Assembly: GCF_001544975.2 (NCBI RefSeq)
Contig: NZ_FCOG02000019.1
Location: 1-64,000, forward strand
Reading direction: 5' to 3'
Length of the DNA: 64,000 nt
Origin: Caballeronia arationis
Lineage (GTDB): Bacteria > Pseudomonadota > Gammaproteobacteria > Burkholderiales > Burkholderiaceae
Each line of letters opens with the position of its first letter. The first letter of the stretch is position 1. The notes below the pieces were generated by a model. That model ran no database searches. It was given only the letters and a program-made list of their open reading frames with translations, and had not been told where the DNA came from. Positions 38,446 through 47,400 of the stretch are shown one piece after another. A program made the translations under genes and the position numbers.

Positions 38446-40521
38446 ATGAGTCTCGTCGAACTAAAAGTACCCGATATCGGCGACTTCACTGACGTCGATG
38501 TCATCGAAGTCAATATCAAGGCCGGCGACGCCATCGAAAAAGAACAAGGCGTCATCACGCTCGAAACCGACAAGGCCACGATGGAAGTGCCGGCCGACGT
38601 CGCGGGCACCATCAAGGAAGTCAAGGTCAAGGCGGGCGACAAGGTCTCGCAGGGCTCGGTCATCGCGATGATCGAGACGGCCGGGGCGGGCGCGGCTGCC
38701 GCGCCGGCCGCCAAATCCGCCGAGCCCGCCTCCGCCGCGAAGCCGGCCGCGCCGAAGGCCGCGGGTGGCGGCACGCAGGAAGTGAAGGTGCCGGACATTG
38801 GCGACTTCAGCGACATCCCGGTCATCGAAGTGCATGTGAAACCGGGCGATACGGTCGAAAAAGAACAGTCGCTCATCACGCTCGAATCCGACAAGGCGAC
38901 GATGGACGTGCCGTCGCCGGCTGCCGGCACGGTCAAGGAACTGAAGGTCAAGGTCGGCGACAACGTGTCGGAAGGCGTCGTCATCCTGACGCTCGAAGGC
39001 TCGGGCGGCGGCGTGAGCGAAACGCCGGCCAAGCCGCAGAGCGCAGCGCCGCAGCCGGCCGAGAAAGCCGCCGCGCCCGCGCCGAAGGCCGGCAGCTACT
39101 CGGGTACCGCCGACATCGAGTGCGACATGCTCGTGCTCGGCGCTGGTCCCGGCGGCTATTCCGCCGCGTTCCGCTCGGCCGACCTCGGCATGAAGACCGT
39201 GCTCGTCGAGCGTTACGCGACGCTCGGCGGCGTGTGCCTGAACGTCGGCTGCATTCCGTCGAAGGCGCTCCTGCACACGGCGCTCGTGTTCGACGAAGCC
39301 AAGGCGCTCGAACATCACGGCATTACTTTCGGCGCGCCGTCGGTCGATCTCGACAAACTGCGCGGCTTCAAGGAAGGCGTCGTCAAGAAGCTGACGGGCG
39401 GCCTCGGAGGCATGGCGAAGGCGCGCAAGGTGCAGGTGGTGACGGGCGTCGGCAACTTCGTCGACCCGAATCACATGGAAGTCGAAACCGCCGACGGCAA
39501 GAAGGTCGTGAAGTTCGCGAAGGCGATCATCGCGGCGGGCTCGCAGGCCGTGAAGCTGCCATTCATGCCGGAAGATCCGCGCGTCGTCGATTCGACCGGC
39601 GCGCTGGAGCTGCGCCAGATTCCGAAGCGCATGCTGGTGGTGGGCGGCGGGATCATCGGGCTCGAAATGGCGACCGTGTACGCGGCGCTCGGCTCGGAAA
39701 TCGACGTCGTTGAAATGCTCGACGGCCTGATGACGGGCGCCGACCGCGATCTCGTGAAGGTCTGGGAGAAGTACAACGCGAAGCGCTTCGCGAACGTCAT
39801 GCTCAAGACCAAGACGACCAAGGCCGAAGCCAAGGCCGACGGCATCTACGTGTCGTTCGAGGGCGAGAAGGCGCCGGCCGATGCGCAGCGCTATGACCTC
39901 GTGCTGGTCGCGGTCGGGCGCAGCCCGAACGGCGGCAAGATCAGTGCGGACAAGGCGGGCGTCGCGGTGACGGAGCGCGGCTTCATCAACGTCGACAAGC
40001 AGATGCGCACCAACGTCGAGAACATCTACGCGATCGGCGATCTCGTCGGCCAGCCGATGCTCGCGCACAAGGCCGTCCACGAAGGCCACGTCGCGGCGGA
40101 AGCGGCGCACGGCGAAAAGGCGTACTTCGACGCGCTGCAGATTCCGTCGGTGGCCTACACCGATCCGGAAGTGGCCTGGGCCGGCAAGACGGAAGACGAG
40201 TGCAAGGCGCAGGGCATCAAGTACGGCAAGGCGGTGTTCCCGTGGGCCGCTTCCGGCCGCGCGATCGCCAACGGCCGCGACGAAGGCTTCACGAAGCTGA
40301 TTTTCGACGAGGAAACGCATCGCGTGATCGGCGGCGGTATCGTCGGGCTGAATGCGGGCGACCTGATCAGCGAAGTGTGTCTCGCGGTCGAGATGGGCGC
40401 GGACGCGACGGATATCGGCAAGACGATCCATCCGCATCCGACGCTCGGCGAATCCATCGGCATGGCGGCGGAGCTGTACGAAGGCGTCTGTACCGACCTG
40501 CCGCCGCAGCGCAAGAAGTAA
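38446..40521 (+). CDS. lpdA: dihydrolipoyl dehydrogenase (E3) with two N-terminal lipoyl domains
   Basis: E3 reoxidises the lipoyl groups with FAD and NAD(+). The 691-residue protein has two lipoyl domains (Lys43 in ETDKATMEVP, Lys150 in ESDKATMDVP) ahead of a standard flavoprotein: GAGPGG at 232-237, redox pair Cys264/Cys269 in GGVCLNVGCIPSK, NAD-binding VVGGGIIGLEMA, and the active-site HPHPTLGES. Plain E3 is ~475 residues; an E3 with one lipoyl domain is known, for example P64k of Neisseria. The second lipoyl domain here is much closer to those of AceF than to the first. It is the last gene of the operon and is followed by a strong terminator. Confidence 0.97.
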   Translation: MSLVELKVPDIGDFTDVDVIEVNIKAGDAIEKEQGVITLETDKATMEVPADVAGTIKEVKVKAGDKVSQGSVIAMIETAGAGAAAAPAAKSAEPASAAKPAAPKAAGGGTQEVKVPDIGDFSDIPVIEVHVKPGDTVEKEQSLITLESDKATMDVPSPAAGTVKELKVKVGDNVSEGVVILTLEGSGGGVSETPAKPQSAAPQPAEKAAAPAPKAGSYSGTADIECDMLVLGAGPGGYSAAFRSADLGMKTVLVERYATLGGVCLNVGCIPSKALLHTALVFDEAKALEHHGITFGAPSVDLDKLRGFKEGVVKKLTGGLGGMAKARKVQVVTGVGNFVDPNHMEVETADGKKVVKFAKAIIAAGSQAVKLPFMPEDPRVVDSTGALELRQIPKRMLVVGGGIIGLEMATVYAALGSEIDVVEMLDGLMTGADRDLVKVWEKYNAKRFANVMLKTKTTKAEAKADGIYVSFEGEKAPADAQRYDLVLVAVGRSPNGGKISADKAGVAVTERGFINVDKQMRTNVENIYAIGDLVGQPMLAHKAVHEGHVAAEAAHGEKAYFDALQIPSVAYTDPEVAWAGKTEDECKAQGIKYGKAVFPWAASGRAIANGRDEGFTKLIFDEETHRVIGGGIVGLNAGDLISEVCLAVEMGADATDIGKTIHPHPTLGESIGMAAELYEGVCTDLPPQRKK

Positions 40522-40553
40522 GCGGCGGCGGTTGTCGTGAGTGTCGCGACGAG

Positions 40554-40588
40554 CGGCGCACCCTTTCCCGGGGTGCGCCGTTTTTTTT
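40554..40588 (+). terminator. Rho-independent terminator of the aceE-aceF-lpdA operon
   Basis: Perfect 10-bp stem CGGCGCACCC (40554-40563) / GGGTGCGCCG (40571-40580), loop TTTCCCG, then eight T. It starts 32 bases after the lpdA stop. Confidence 0.9.
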
Positions 40589-40628
40589 GTGGCGTGCCTG
40601 GTGAGCGACGGTACCTATCCGACAGACG

Positions 40629-40662
40629 AAAAAAAACCGCGCTCGAATCGAGCGCGGTTTTT
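40629..40662. terminator. bidirectional terminator between lpdA and the phasin gene
   Basis: Stem CCGCGCTC (40637-40644) / GAGCGCGG (40650-40657), loop GAATC, flanked by eight A on the left and five T on the right. On the minus strand it would end the phasin transcript, 66 bases after its stop. Confidence 0.85.
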
Positions 40663-40728
40663 CTGGTACCGAGGTCTGCGCAACCGGCGGGCGAACTAGC
40701 CAGCCGATCGGTCTTTCACGCAAGAACC

Positions 40729-41304
40729 TTAGGCAACCGACTTCTTCGCGACGCGCGAAGCTTGTTCCGTCGCTTGTGTAGCAGCCTTCGTGGCGGCCGT
40801 AGCGGCTGCGTTGAAGTTGCTTTCAGCGATTTCGACGGCTTGCTTCGTTGCCTTGTGAACCGTTTCGTACGTGGTGTTGGCGGCGGTGATGGCCGACTTC
40901 ATCACGGCGACAGCCGTTTCCGAACCTGCCGGTGCGTTCTTCGCGACGTTGTCGACGAGCGTCTGCACCTTGCGGTTTTGCTCTTCGTACTGTGCTTCAG
41001 CAACACGGGCGAATTCAGCTTGCGTGGCCGATGCGATTTCATACAGGTGACGGCCGTACGACAGAACCTTCTCAGCGACCGGCTGCGTCAGGCTGGCTTG
41101 CAGCGAGAGCAGTTCCTGCGCGTCCTTCACCGACAGGGCGCGCTGCGTGTTTTCCTGGCTTTCGGCCAGCGTCGACTTCACGACTTGCAGGTTCAGCTCG
41201 ACCAGCTTTTCGATGCCTTCAAATGCCTTGTTCGTGAGGCCGAACAGGGTGTCGAAGTTGGCTTTTTGCGCGGCGGCGACTTGCTCGGGGGTCAACAGGG
41301 TCAT
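40729..41304 (-). CDS. phaP: phasin family protein
   Basis: Phasins coat polyhydroxyalkanoate granules and control their number and size. The 191-residue protein is all-helical and amphipathic: [36 protein letters not shown]-type start (Phasin_2 family), then [22 protein letters not shown], and an Ala/Thr/Lys-rich tail ([22 protein letters not shown]) typical of Burkholderia and Cupriavidus. There is no signal peptide. AGGAG precedes the ATG by eight bases. It has its own promoter and terminator. It is the only PHA-related gene in the window. Confidence 0.93.
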   Translation of the reverse strand: MTLLTPEQVAAAQKANFDTLFGLTNKAFEGIEKLVELNLQVVKSTLAESQENTQRALSVKDAQELLSLQASLTQPVAEKVLSYGRHLYEIASATQAEFARVAEAQYEEQNRKVQTLVDNVAKNAPAGSETAVAVMKSAITAANTTYETVHKATKQAVEIAESNFNAAATAATKAATQATEQASRVAKKSVA

Positions 41305-41416
41305 CTCACACTCCTGAAATTCGACCCTTGATCGCGGGTCGTGGTTTTGTGGCGGACACCGGGAATCCGGCTACCGAATGAAGCAACAACTATTGGTGCG
41401 TCGCAACATGGAACCC

Positions 41417-41444
41417 ATTTTAGCCAAATTCTGATGGTAGTCAA
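41417..41444 (-). promoter_or_regulatory. predicted sigma-70 promoter of the phasin gene
   Basis: On the minus strand, TTGACT (41444-41439) and TAAAAT (41422-41417) are 16 bases apart. Transcription would start near 41410, giving a leader of about 105 bases. Confidence 0.65.
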
Positions 41445-41447
41445 GTT

Positions 41448-41470
41448 CTTTTTGTGCGCTGCACAAAAAG
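41448..41470. promoter_or_regulatory. perfect inverted repeat next to the phasin -35, candidate PhaR operator
   Basis: CTTTTTGTGC (41448-41457), GCT, GCACAAAAAG (41461-41470). It lies three bases upstream of the phasin -35. PhaR, the repressor of phasin genes in related bacteria, binds TGC/GCA-centred palindromes, so it is the first candidate; the match is by analogy. The rest of the 312-base gap up to the HDAC-like gene shows no gene. Confidence 0.6.
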
Positions 41471-41616
41471 AGTAATCATTTGTTTAAACAACGACTTACA
41501 TGTGAGGTGAGCGGCGTGCTGGATATCCGGGAAAACCCGTATGCACCAAGACAAGACAAGGCGTACAGGACGATTCCGAGCTACGATCGGGCGTCAGAGA
41601 AGAGGGTTGGGACTAG

Positions 41617-42570
41617 ATGAGAGCATTCTATAGTGACCGTTTCGTGTTGCCCTTACCTGGCGGTCACCGCTTTCCTATGCAGAAATATCGCCTGCTGCGC
41701 GAACGTGTCGCAGCGGAGTTGCGCGATGTCGCGCTGCACGAAGCGCCGATCGCCAGCGACACCGAACTCACACGCATACATTGCGCGGGCTATGTCGAAC
41801 GGGTCGCGACCGGAGCGCTCGATGTGCGCGAGCAGCGCGAAATCGGTTTTCCGTGGTCGCCTGAAATGGTGGAGCGTTCACGCCGCTCGGTCGGCGCGAC
41901 GATCGCCGCGTGCCGCGCCGCGTGCGTCGACGGCTTCGCGGTAAATCTCGCCGGCGGCACGCATCATTCGTATGCGGCGCACGGCGCGGGCTTTTGCGTG
42001 TTCAACGACGCCGCCGTCGCCGCCCGCGCCATGCAGGCCGAAGCGCGCGAGAAGGGCGGCAAAGGGGCGCGTGCACAGATCGCGATCGTCGATCTCGATG
42101 TGCATCAGGGCAACGGCACCGCCGCGATTTTCCGCGACGACCCGAGCGTGTTCACGCTCTCGCTACATGGCGAATCGAACTATCCGTTCGCCAAGGAGGC
42201 GAGCGATCTCGACGTGGCGCTGCCCGACGGCTGCGACGACGACACCTACGCCGACGCGCTTTCGCGCGCGCTTGCGACGATGTTCGAACGCTGCGAGCCT
42301 GCGCTGATCATCTACCTAGCGGGCGCCGATCCGCACAAGGGCGACCGGCTGGGCCGCCTGGCGCTGAGCCTGGACGGCCTAGCGCGCCGCGACCGCCTCG
42401 TCTTCGACGCCGCCGTGGCGCGTGAGCTGCCGGTCGCGATCACGATGGCGGGCGGTTATGGCCGCGATATCGACGATACGGTCGATGTTCACTTGCAGAC
42501 GATCCAGCTTGCGGCGGCGGCCTGCTCACGGCGCCAGAGGCAGCAAAATCCGAGCGCAGCACTTTTTTAG
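41617..42570 (+). CDS. histone deacetylase superfamily protein
   Basis: A 317-residue zinc amidohydrolase of the HDAC/acetoin utilisation/acetylpolyamine hydrolase superfamily. Visible are GGTHHSYAAHGAGFCVFND (catalytic His pair), IVDLDVHQGNGTAAIF (zinc ligands Asp and His), LAGADPHKGDRLGRL (third zinc ligand Asp) and the C-terminal GGYG. It begins MRAFYSDRFVLPLPGGHRFP, as in class II/IV bacterial members. Bacterial substrates are usually acetylated small molecules or lysines; the one here is unknown. It is divergent from the phasin gene. Confidence 0.9.
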   Translation: MRAFYSDRFVLPLPGGHRFPMQKYRLLRERVAAELRDVALHEAPIASDTELTRIHCAGYVERVATGALDVREQREIGFPWSPEMVERSRRSVGATIAACRAACVDGFAVNLAGGTHHSYAAHGAGFCVFNDAAVAARAMQAEAREKGGKGARAQIAIVDLDVHQGNGTAAIFRDDPSVFTLSLHGESNYPFAKEASDLDVALPDGCDDDTYADALSRALATMFERCEPALIIYLAGADPHKGDRLGRLALSLDGLARRDRLVFDAAVARELPVAITMAGGYGRDIDDTVDVHLQTIQLAAAACSRRQRQQNPSAALF

Positions 42571-42966
42571 GATGCCGCCGTAAACCTAAATTGTTCAAGG
42601 AACGTTAACATTTGGACTTAGTCGAAACGCGCGTTGCCGAACGGCAACAGGCGTTCCAGCCGTTTCGCGTCGACCGGTTCCGGTTGCGCGATCGACGGCT
42701 CCGGGCACAAAAAAGTCGACATTCCCCTCAAGTTGCAGAATTAATTGCCGATAGGCAGGGAAGGCCCCGGCGGGTGCCGGGCGATCGGTGCAAAGTTTTC
42801 CGAACAACGATCGTTTTTGGCGATCAAAATGCTAAACGTTATTGGCTTTTTGCAATCGAGGTTTACAACTCGGTTTAAAGAGCGTCGATAAGTGCTTAAT
42901 ATTGCTTAAATTTCGCAGCTTTACTACACTTGCGGTACTCTCTCGCCGCCCCAGAACAGAACACTA
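42571..42966. other. 396-base noncoding region upstream of the PBP7-type gene
   Basis: No supported gene. It contains the sigma-28-like element listed separately, a GC-rich hairpin around 42763-42781 (GGCCCCGGC / GTGCCGGGC region), and an AT-rich last 130 bases with TTTAAAGAG and CTTAATATTGC that could hold a housekeeping promoter for the gene at 42967. Confidence 0.5.
42728..42754 (+). promoter_or_regulatory. candidate sigma-28 (FliA) flagellar-class promoter
   Basis: TCAAGTTG, 11 bases, GCCGATAG. The sigma-28 consensus is TAAAGTTT-N11-GCCGATAA; the spacing is exact and 13 of 16 positions match. The next gene, a D,D-peptidase, begins 213 bases downstream. Confidence 0.5.
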
Positions 42967-44163
42967 ATGAAAACCGAAATGTTTTCGCCGCTAAAGGTGA
43001 TGCAAGGCGTGGCGCTCCGAACGGCCGTGTCGGTCGCGGTATCCATCGCGGTTGCGACATCCTTCGCGGCCATGCCCGGCGAAGCCTTCGCAAAAACCAC
43101 CACGGCGTCCAAGACGGCCGCCAAGAAATCCACGCAATCCGAATCTGCCGCCGCAACGCCCCGGGCGAAGAAGTCCGCGAAGACCGCCAAGGCTGCACCG
43201 GCCGCGAAGTCCGCCAAAGTCGCCGCTGCGGACGACGACGATGACGCGCCCCGCGCGTCGCGCAAGCGTCGCGTGAACTACCGGATGGACCCGCACGGCC
43301 GCCGCAGCGCGGTGCACGCCGTCGCGTTCCAGCCGCGCACGCCGAGCGTCGGCCAGGCGTTCGGGCTGCACGAAACGCCGGACACCCTTGCGCTGCGTTC
43401 GAGCGTCGCCTATGTGGTCGACCAGAACACGCAGGAAATGCTGTTCGACAAGAACTCGCGCGCAGTCGTGCCGATCGCGTCGATCACGAAGCTGATGACG
43501 GCCATGGTCGTGCTCGATTCGCACGCCGCGCTCAACGAAGAACTCCAGGTCACGGACGAAGATCGTGACTACGAGAAGTACACGGGCTCGCGGCTCGCGG
43601 TCGGCTCGGTGCTCAATCGCGAAGACATGCTGCACATCGCGCTGATGGCGTCGGAGAATCGCGCAGCCGCCGCGCTGTCGCGCTACTACGCGAACGGCCG
43701 TCCGGGCTTCATCGCCGCGATGAATGCGAAGGCGAAGTCACTCGGCATGATGGACACGCACTTCGAGAATTCCACGGGTCTGACGAGCCAGAACGTGTCG
43801 AGCGCTCGCGACCTCGTGAAGATGGTCAACGCGGCGTACCAGTATCCGCTGATCCGCAAGTTCTCGACCGACACCAGCTACGACGTGTTCACGGGCAAGC
43901 GCAATATCGCCTACCGAAGCACGAACGCACTGATCCGCAATCCGTCGTGGGACATCGGCCTGCAGAAGACGGGTTTCATCAACGAAGCGGGCGAGTGCCT
44001 CGTGATGCAGGCGACCATCAACGGCCGGCCGGTCGTGATGGTGTTGCTCGATTCGTCGGGCAAGTATTCGCGTTTCGCCGACGCGGGCCGTCTGCGCTCG
44101 TATCTCGATACGGCTGGCGAGCCGCGCATCACCAGCGCGGACGCGGGCGGCGGCGGGACCTGA
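42967..44163 (+). CDS. pbpG: D-alanyl-D-alanine endopeptidase / carboxypeptidase (PBP7 type)
   Basis: A low-molecular-weight penicillin-binding protein that trims peptidoglycan in the periplasm. The 398 residues comprise a signal segment (about 12-42), a Lys/Ala-rich linker (43-100), and an S11 peptidase domain with the three active-site motifs: Ser172-x-x-Lys175 in ASITKLM, Ser229-Glu230-Asn231, and Lys334-Thr335-Gly336. It matches E. coli PBP7 (PbpG) more than DacA, with no C-terminal amphipathic anchor. The Lys/Ala linker is longer than in E. coli and resembles histone H1-like repeats. A bidirectional terminator follows. Confidence 0.9.
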   Translation: MKTEMFSPLKVMQGVALRTAVSVAVSIAVATSFAAMPGEAFAKTTTASKTAAKKSTQSESAAATPRAKKSAKTAKAAPAAKSAKVAAADDDDDAPRASRKRRVNYRMDPHGRRSAVHAVAFQPRTPSVGQAFGLHETPDTLALRSSVAYVVDQNTQEMLFDKNSRAVVPIASITKLMTAMVVLDSHAALNEELQVTDEDRDYEKYTGSRLAVGSVLNREDMLHIALMASENRAAAALSRYYANGRPGFIAAMNAKAKSLGMMDTHFENSTGLTSQNVSSARDLVKMVNAAYQYPLIRKFSTDTSYDVFTGKRNIAYRSTNALIRNPSWDIGLQKTGFINEAGECLVMQATINGRPVVMVLLDSSGKYSRFADAGRLRSYLDTAGEPRITSADAGGGGT

Positions 44164-44180
44164 TTTCCCGCAGCAGCCAG

Positions 44181-44224
44181 AAAAAAACCGGATTCATCGC
44201 GAGATGAATCCGGTTTTGTTTTTG
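44181..44224. terminator. bidirectional terminator between pbpG and the IclR-type gene
   Basis: A 13-bp perfect stem, AACCGGATTCATC (44186-44198) / GATGAATCCGGTT (44203-44215), loop GCGA, with an A tract before it and a T-rich tract after it. It serves two convergent genes. Confidence 0.9.
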
Positions 44225-44249
44225 GTCGCCGCGTTTGCGGTTCTGTCTG

Positions 44250-45056
44250 TCAGCGATGCGGCTGTGGCTGCGCCGCTTGAGTCGCTTCCGCGTGATAGCC
44301 GAGCGAGCGCGAAATTTCGAGCGCCGTATGGCTCAGTTGCTTGAGCCATGCATCCTGAAGACGGTCAGCGGGCGCCGAGAGCGACAATCCCGCGACCAGC
44401 CGCCCCGTATCGTCGTAGATGCCGGCGGCGATGCAGCGCACGCCCAGCTCCAGTTCCTCGTTGTCGCGCGCGCACGCCTGCTGGCGCACGAAGGTCAGTT
44501 CGCGCTCGAGCTTGGCAAGATCCGTGATGCTGTTCTGCGTATGCCCCGACAGGCCCGTGCGCGTGGCGTAGGCGCGTACGCGCGACGCTTCGTCGGCGGC
44601 GAGAAAGAGTTTGCCGACCGAAGTCAGATGCAGCGGCGCCCGGCCGCCGATCGCCCGCACCACCTGCATGCCCGAGCGCTCGGAATACGCGCGCTCGATA
44701 TACACGATCTCGTCGCCCTGACGCACCGAGAGATTGACCGTCTGGCCCGTCTGGCGGTGCAGTTCGCGCATCGGCGGCATCGCGGCTTCGCGCACCGACA
44801 GGCGCGCCTTCACCAGATTGCCGAGTTCGAGCAGCCGCATGCCGAGCCGGTACGTACCCGGGTCCGACCGGTCGACGAGCCGGCACAGCACCATGTCGTT
44901 CAGGATGCGGTGCGCCGTCGACGGATGCAGCGCCGTGCTCTGGGCAAGTTCCTTCAGGCTGACGGGATCGGTGTGCGCGGCGAGGGCATCGAGAAGCTTC
45001 ATCATGCGCTCGATGACCTGGATGGACGTTTTGGATTCCGGGTTCGTATCGCTCAT
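44250..45056 (-). CDS. IclR-family transcriptional regulator
   Basis: The 268-residue protein has an N-terminal winged helix (residues ~14-75; VIERMMKLLDALAAHTDPVSLKELA, STAHRILNDMV) and a C-terminal effector domain (YIERAYSERSGMQVVRAIGGRAPLHLTSVGKLFLA, then CIAAGIYDDTGRLVAGLSLSAPA). IclR proteins sense organic acids or aromatic compounds. It is divergent from lutA with 170 bases between them, so control of the lactate-type operon by its product is plausible. It is convergent with pbpG. Confidence 0.92.
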   Translation of the reverse strand: MSDTNPESKTSIQVIERMMKLLDALAAHTDPVSLKELAQSTALHPSTAHRILNDMVLCRLVDRSDPGTYRLGMRLLELGNLVKARLSVREAAMPPMRELHRQTGQTVNLSVRQGDEIVYIERAYSERSGMQVVRAIGGRAPLHLTSVGKLFLAADEASRVRAYATRTGLSGHTQNSITDLAKLERELTFVRQQACARDNEELELGVRCIAAGIYDDTGRLVAGLSLSAPADRLQDAWLKQLSHTALEISRSLGYHAEATQAAQPQPHR

Positions 45057-45226
45057 CGTGGAAAATCGGTTGACGCGTCAAACAGCGGAACCGCAATTGT
45101 ATCTCGTAATGTGAAAAAGATGTGCGCCACCGGTCTTACCCTTTTAATCGGCGGGCGCCCGCGCGTGTAGATTAATCGCAGATAATCGGGGACGTTTTCC
45201 GTACGAGTCGAAAAGAGGAAGTCCCC

Positions 45227-45949
45227 ATGCGAGTCGGTTTGTTCGTTACCTGTCTCATCGACCTGATGCGGCCGGAGATCGGTTTTTCCGTCATCAAGCT
45301 GATCGAAAATGCCGGATTCGAGGTCGTCGTGCCGCCCGCGCAGACCTGCTGCGGCCAGCCGGCCTATAACTCCGGCGACCGTCCGCTCGCGCGCGATCTC
45401 GCCGAAAAGACGCTGCGCGAGTTCGAGCAGTTCGACTATGTGGTGGTGCCATCGGGCTCGTGCGGCGGGATGATCCGCGCGCATTACGGCGACCTCTTTC
45501 GCGACGATCCCGAACTGATGAATCGCTACGGGCGCCTGCAACCGCGCGTGTTCGAACTGACCGATTTCCTCGTGACGGTCGCGAAGGCGCGCATCGAGCC
45601 GGGCGTGTTCGAGGGCGCCGTGACGTATCACGACTCGTGCTCGGGCCTGCGCGAACTCGGCGTGAAGGCGCAGCCGCGCGCGCTGCTCGCGCAGGCGGGC
45701 GTGCCGGTCACGGAGATGAAGGGCTGCGAGCACTGCTGCGGCTTCGGCGGCACGTTCGCGGTGAAGTACGGTGACATCTCGACGGCCATCGTCGACGAAA
45801 AGTGCGCCAACATTCGCGAGAGCGGCGTGAACGCCGTCGTGCTCGGCGACCTCGGCTGCATGCTCAATATCGAAGGACGCCTGCGCCGCACTGGCGACAC
45901 CGCGACACGCGTCCTGCATATCGCGCAAGTCCTCGCGGGCGACGCCTGA
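45227..45949 (+). CDS. lutA: LutA/YkgE-type (Fe-S)-binding subunit
   Basis: LutA is a subunit of the LutABC L-lactate oxidation complex (B. subtilis; YkgEFG in E. coli). The 240-residue protein has two CCG-type cysteine-rich (DUF224) domains: TCCGQPAYNSGD near residue 39, SGSCGGM near 83, HDSCSGLRELGV near 138, and the second CCG in EHCCGFGGTF near 168. These bind iron-sulfur clusters. There is no membrane segment. lutB follows after 18 bases. The ATG follows GAGGAAG. Confidence 0.92.
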   Translation: MRVGLFVTCLIDLMRPEIGFSVIKLIENAGFEVVVPPAQTCCGQPAYNSGDRPLARDLAEKTLREFEQFDYVVVPSGSCGGMIRAHYGDLFRDDPELMNRYGRLQPRVFELTDFLVTVAKARIEPGVFEGAVTYHDSCSGLRELGVKAQPRALLAQAGVPVTEMKGCEHCCGFGGTFAVKYGDISTAIVDEKCANIRESGVNAVVLGDLGCMLNIEGRLRRTGDTATRVLHIAQVLAGDA

Positions 45950-45967
45950 CCGCCAACCGGAGCCGCC

Positions 45968-47380
45968 ATGCAAGTCCAGACTATGCAGTTCAAGGCGCGC
46001 GCGGGCAGCAAGCTCGCCGACGAACGCCTGCAACAGAACCTGACCAAGCTGTCGACGAAATTCGTCAGCGCCCGCGCGAGCGCGATCACTGCGATCGACT
46101 TCGAAGCCACGCGCGCCGCGTTAAAAGAGCGTCGCAACCGCGCTCTGGAAAACCTCGACGTTTGGCTCGAAACTTTCGAGCGCGAAGCGACCCGCCGCGG
46201 CGCGACGGTGCTCTACGCGGAATCGACGCAGGACGCGGCGCGGCTCGTCGCGGACATCGCGCGCAAGCACGACGTCAGGAAGGTGATCAAGACGAAGTCG
46301 ATGGTGTCGGAGGAAATGCAACTGAACCGCGTGCTCGGCGAGATGGGCGTGCAGTCGATCGAAACGGACCTCGGCGAATACATCCTCCAGATCAACGACA
46401 ACGAACCGCCGAGCCACATCATTGCGCCCGTCGTCCACAAGGACAAGGAGGAGATCGCCGATCTCTTTGCGAAGACGCATCACAAGCCGCGCCTGACCGA
46501 GATTCCCGACATGACGCGTGAGGCGCGGGAGGTGCTGCGGCCGCACTTCATGTCGGCGGACATGGGCGTGACGGGCGGCAATTTCGTGATCGCGGAGACG
46601 GGATCGGTCGCGGTCGTGACCAACGAAGGCAACGAAGGCATGTGCACGGTGATGCCGCGCGTGCACGTGGCCGTGACGGGCATCGAAAAGGTGCTGCCGA
46701 CGCTCGAAGACCTCGCCACCGCGATGCGCCTCTTGCCGCGCTCGGCAACCGGGCAGACGATGTCGAACTACTTCTCGCTCCTGACCGGACCGCGCGCGCC
46801 AGGAGAACTCGACGGGCCCGAGCATATGTATTTCGTGCTCGTTGATGGCGGGCGTACCGGGCTCATCGGCGGGGAATTCCAGGAGATGCTGCGCTGCATC
46901 CGCTGCGGCGCGTGCATGAATCACTGCCCGGTGTATCAGAAGATCGGCGGGCATGCGTATGGATGGGTGTATCCGGGACCGATGGGGTCGGTGCTGACGC
47001 CGGCTTATATCGGCATCGATCGCGCGCTCGATCTGCCGCAGGCCGCGACGCTTTGCGGTGAGTGCAACAGCGTCTGTCCGGTTGGAATCCCGCTGTCGGA
47101 CCTGCTGCGCAAGCTGCGCGAGAAGCAGGTGGAGCGGCGTCTGAGGCCTTGGCGTGAACGCGCGGCGCTGTCTGTCTGGGGCTTCCTGGCGCTGCATCCC
47201 GACTGGTATGCGCTCTTCACGAAGCTGTCGGTGCGCATTCTCGAGCGCATGGGCGGGAGCCGCAAAGCGATCACGCGGATGCCGCTCGGCGGCGGCTGGA
47301 CCAATACCCGCGATATGCCCGCCCCTGTCGGGCGGACGTTTCGCGAACTCTATAAAGCGCAGCGATCGCATATCGGTTGA
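45968..47380 (+). CDS. lutB: LutB/YkgF-type iron-sulfur protein
   Basis: LutB is the larger Fe-S subunit of the lactate utilisation complex. The 470-residue protein has an N-terminal LUD domain (residues ~60-290; VIKTKSMVSEEMQLNR, TGGNFVIAETGSVAVVTNEGN) and a ferredoxin-like part with CIRCGACMNHCPVYQ (near 312) and CGECNSVCPVGIPLSDL (near 365), which bind two [4Fe-4S] clusters. The C-terminal DUF3390 tail follows. It sits 18 bases after lutA. The usual third gene, lutC, is not downstream; a terminator comes next. Confidence 0.94.
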   Translation: MQVQTMQFKARAGSKLADERLQQNLTKLSTKFVSARASAITAIDFEATRAALKERRNRALENLDVWLETFEREATRRGATVLYAESTQDAARLVADIARKHDVRKVIKTKSMVSEEMQLNRVLGEMGVQSIETDLGEYILQINDNEPPSHIIAPVVHKDKEEIADLFAKTHHKPRLTEIPDMTREAREVLRPHFMSADMGVTGGNFVIAETGSVAVVTNEGNEGMCTVMPRVHVAVTGIEKVLPTLEDLATAMRLLPRSATGQTMSNYFSLLTGPRAPGELDGPEHMYFVLVDGGRTGLIGGEFQEMLRCIRCGACMNHCPVYQKIGGHAYGWVYPGPMGSVLTPAYIGIDRALDLPQAATLCGECNSVCPVGIPLSDLLRKLREKQVERRLRPWRERAALSVWGFLALHPDWYALFTKLSVRILERMGGSRKAITRMPLGGGWTNTRDMPAPVGRTFRELYKAQRSHIG

Positions 47381-47400
47381 TCCGGCATCGCATCCAACGA

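Noticed and set aside
42863-42895. Second sigma-28 element from GTCGATAA near 42885
   Set aside because: No acceptable -35 half at the right spacing.
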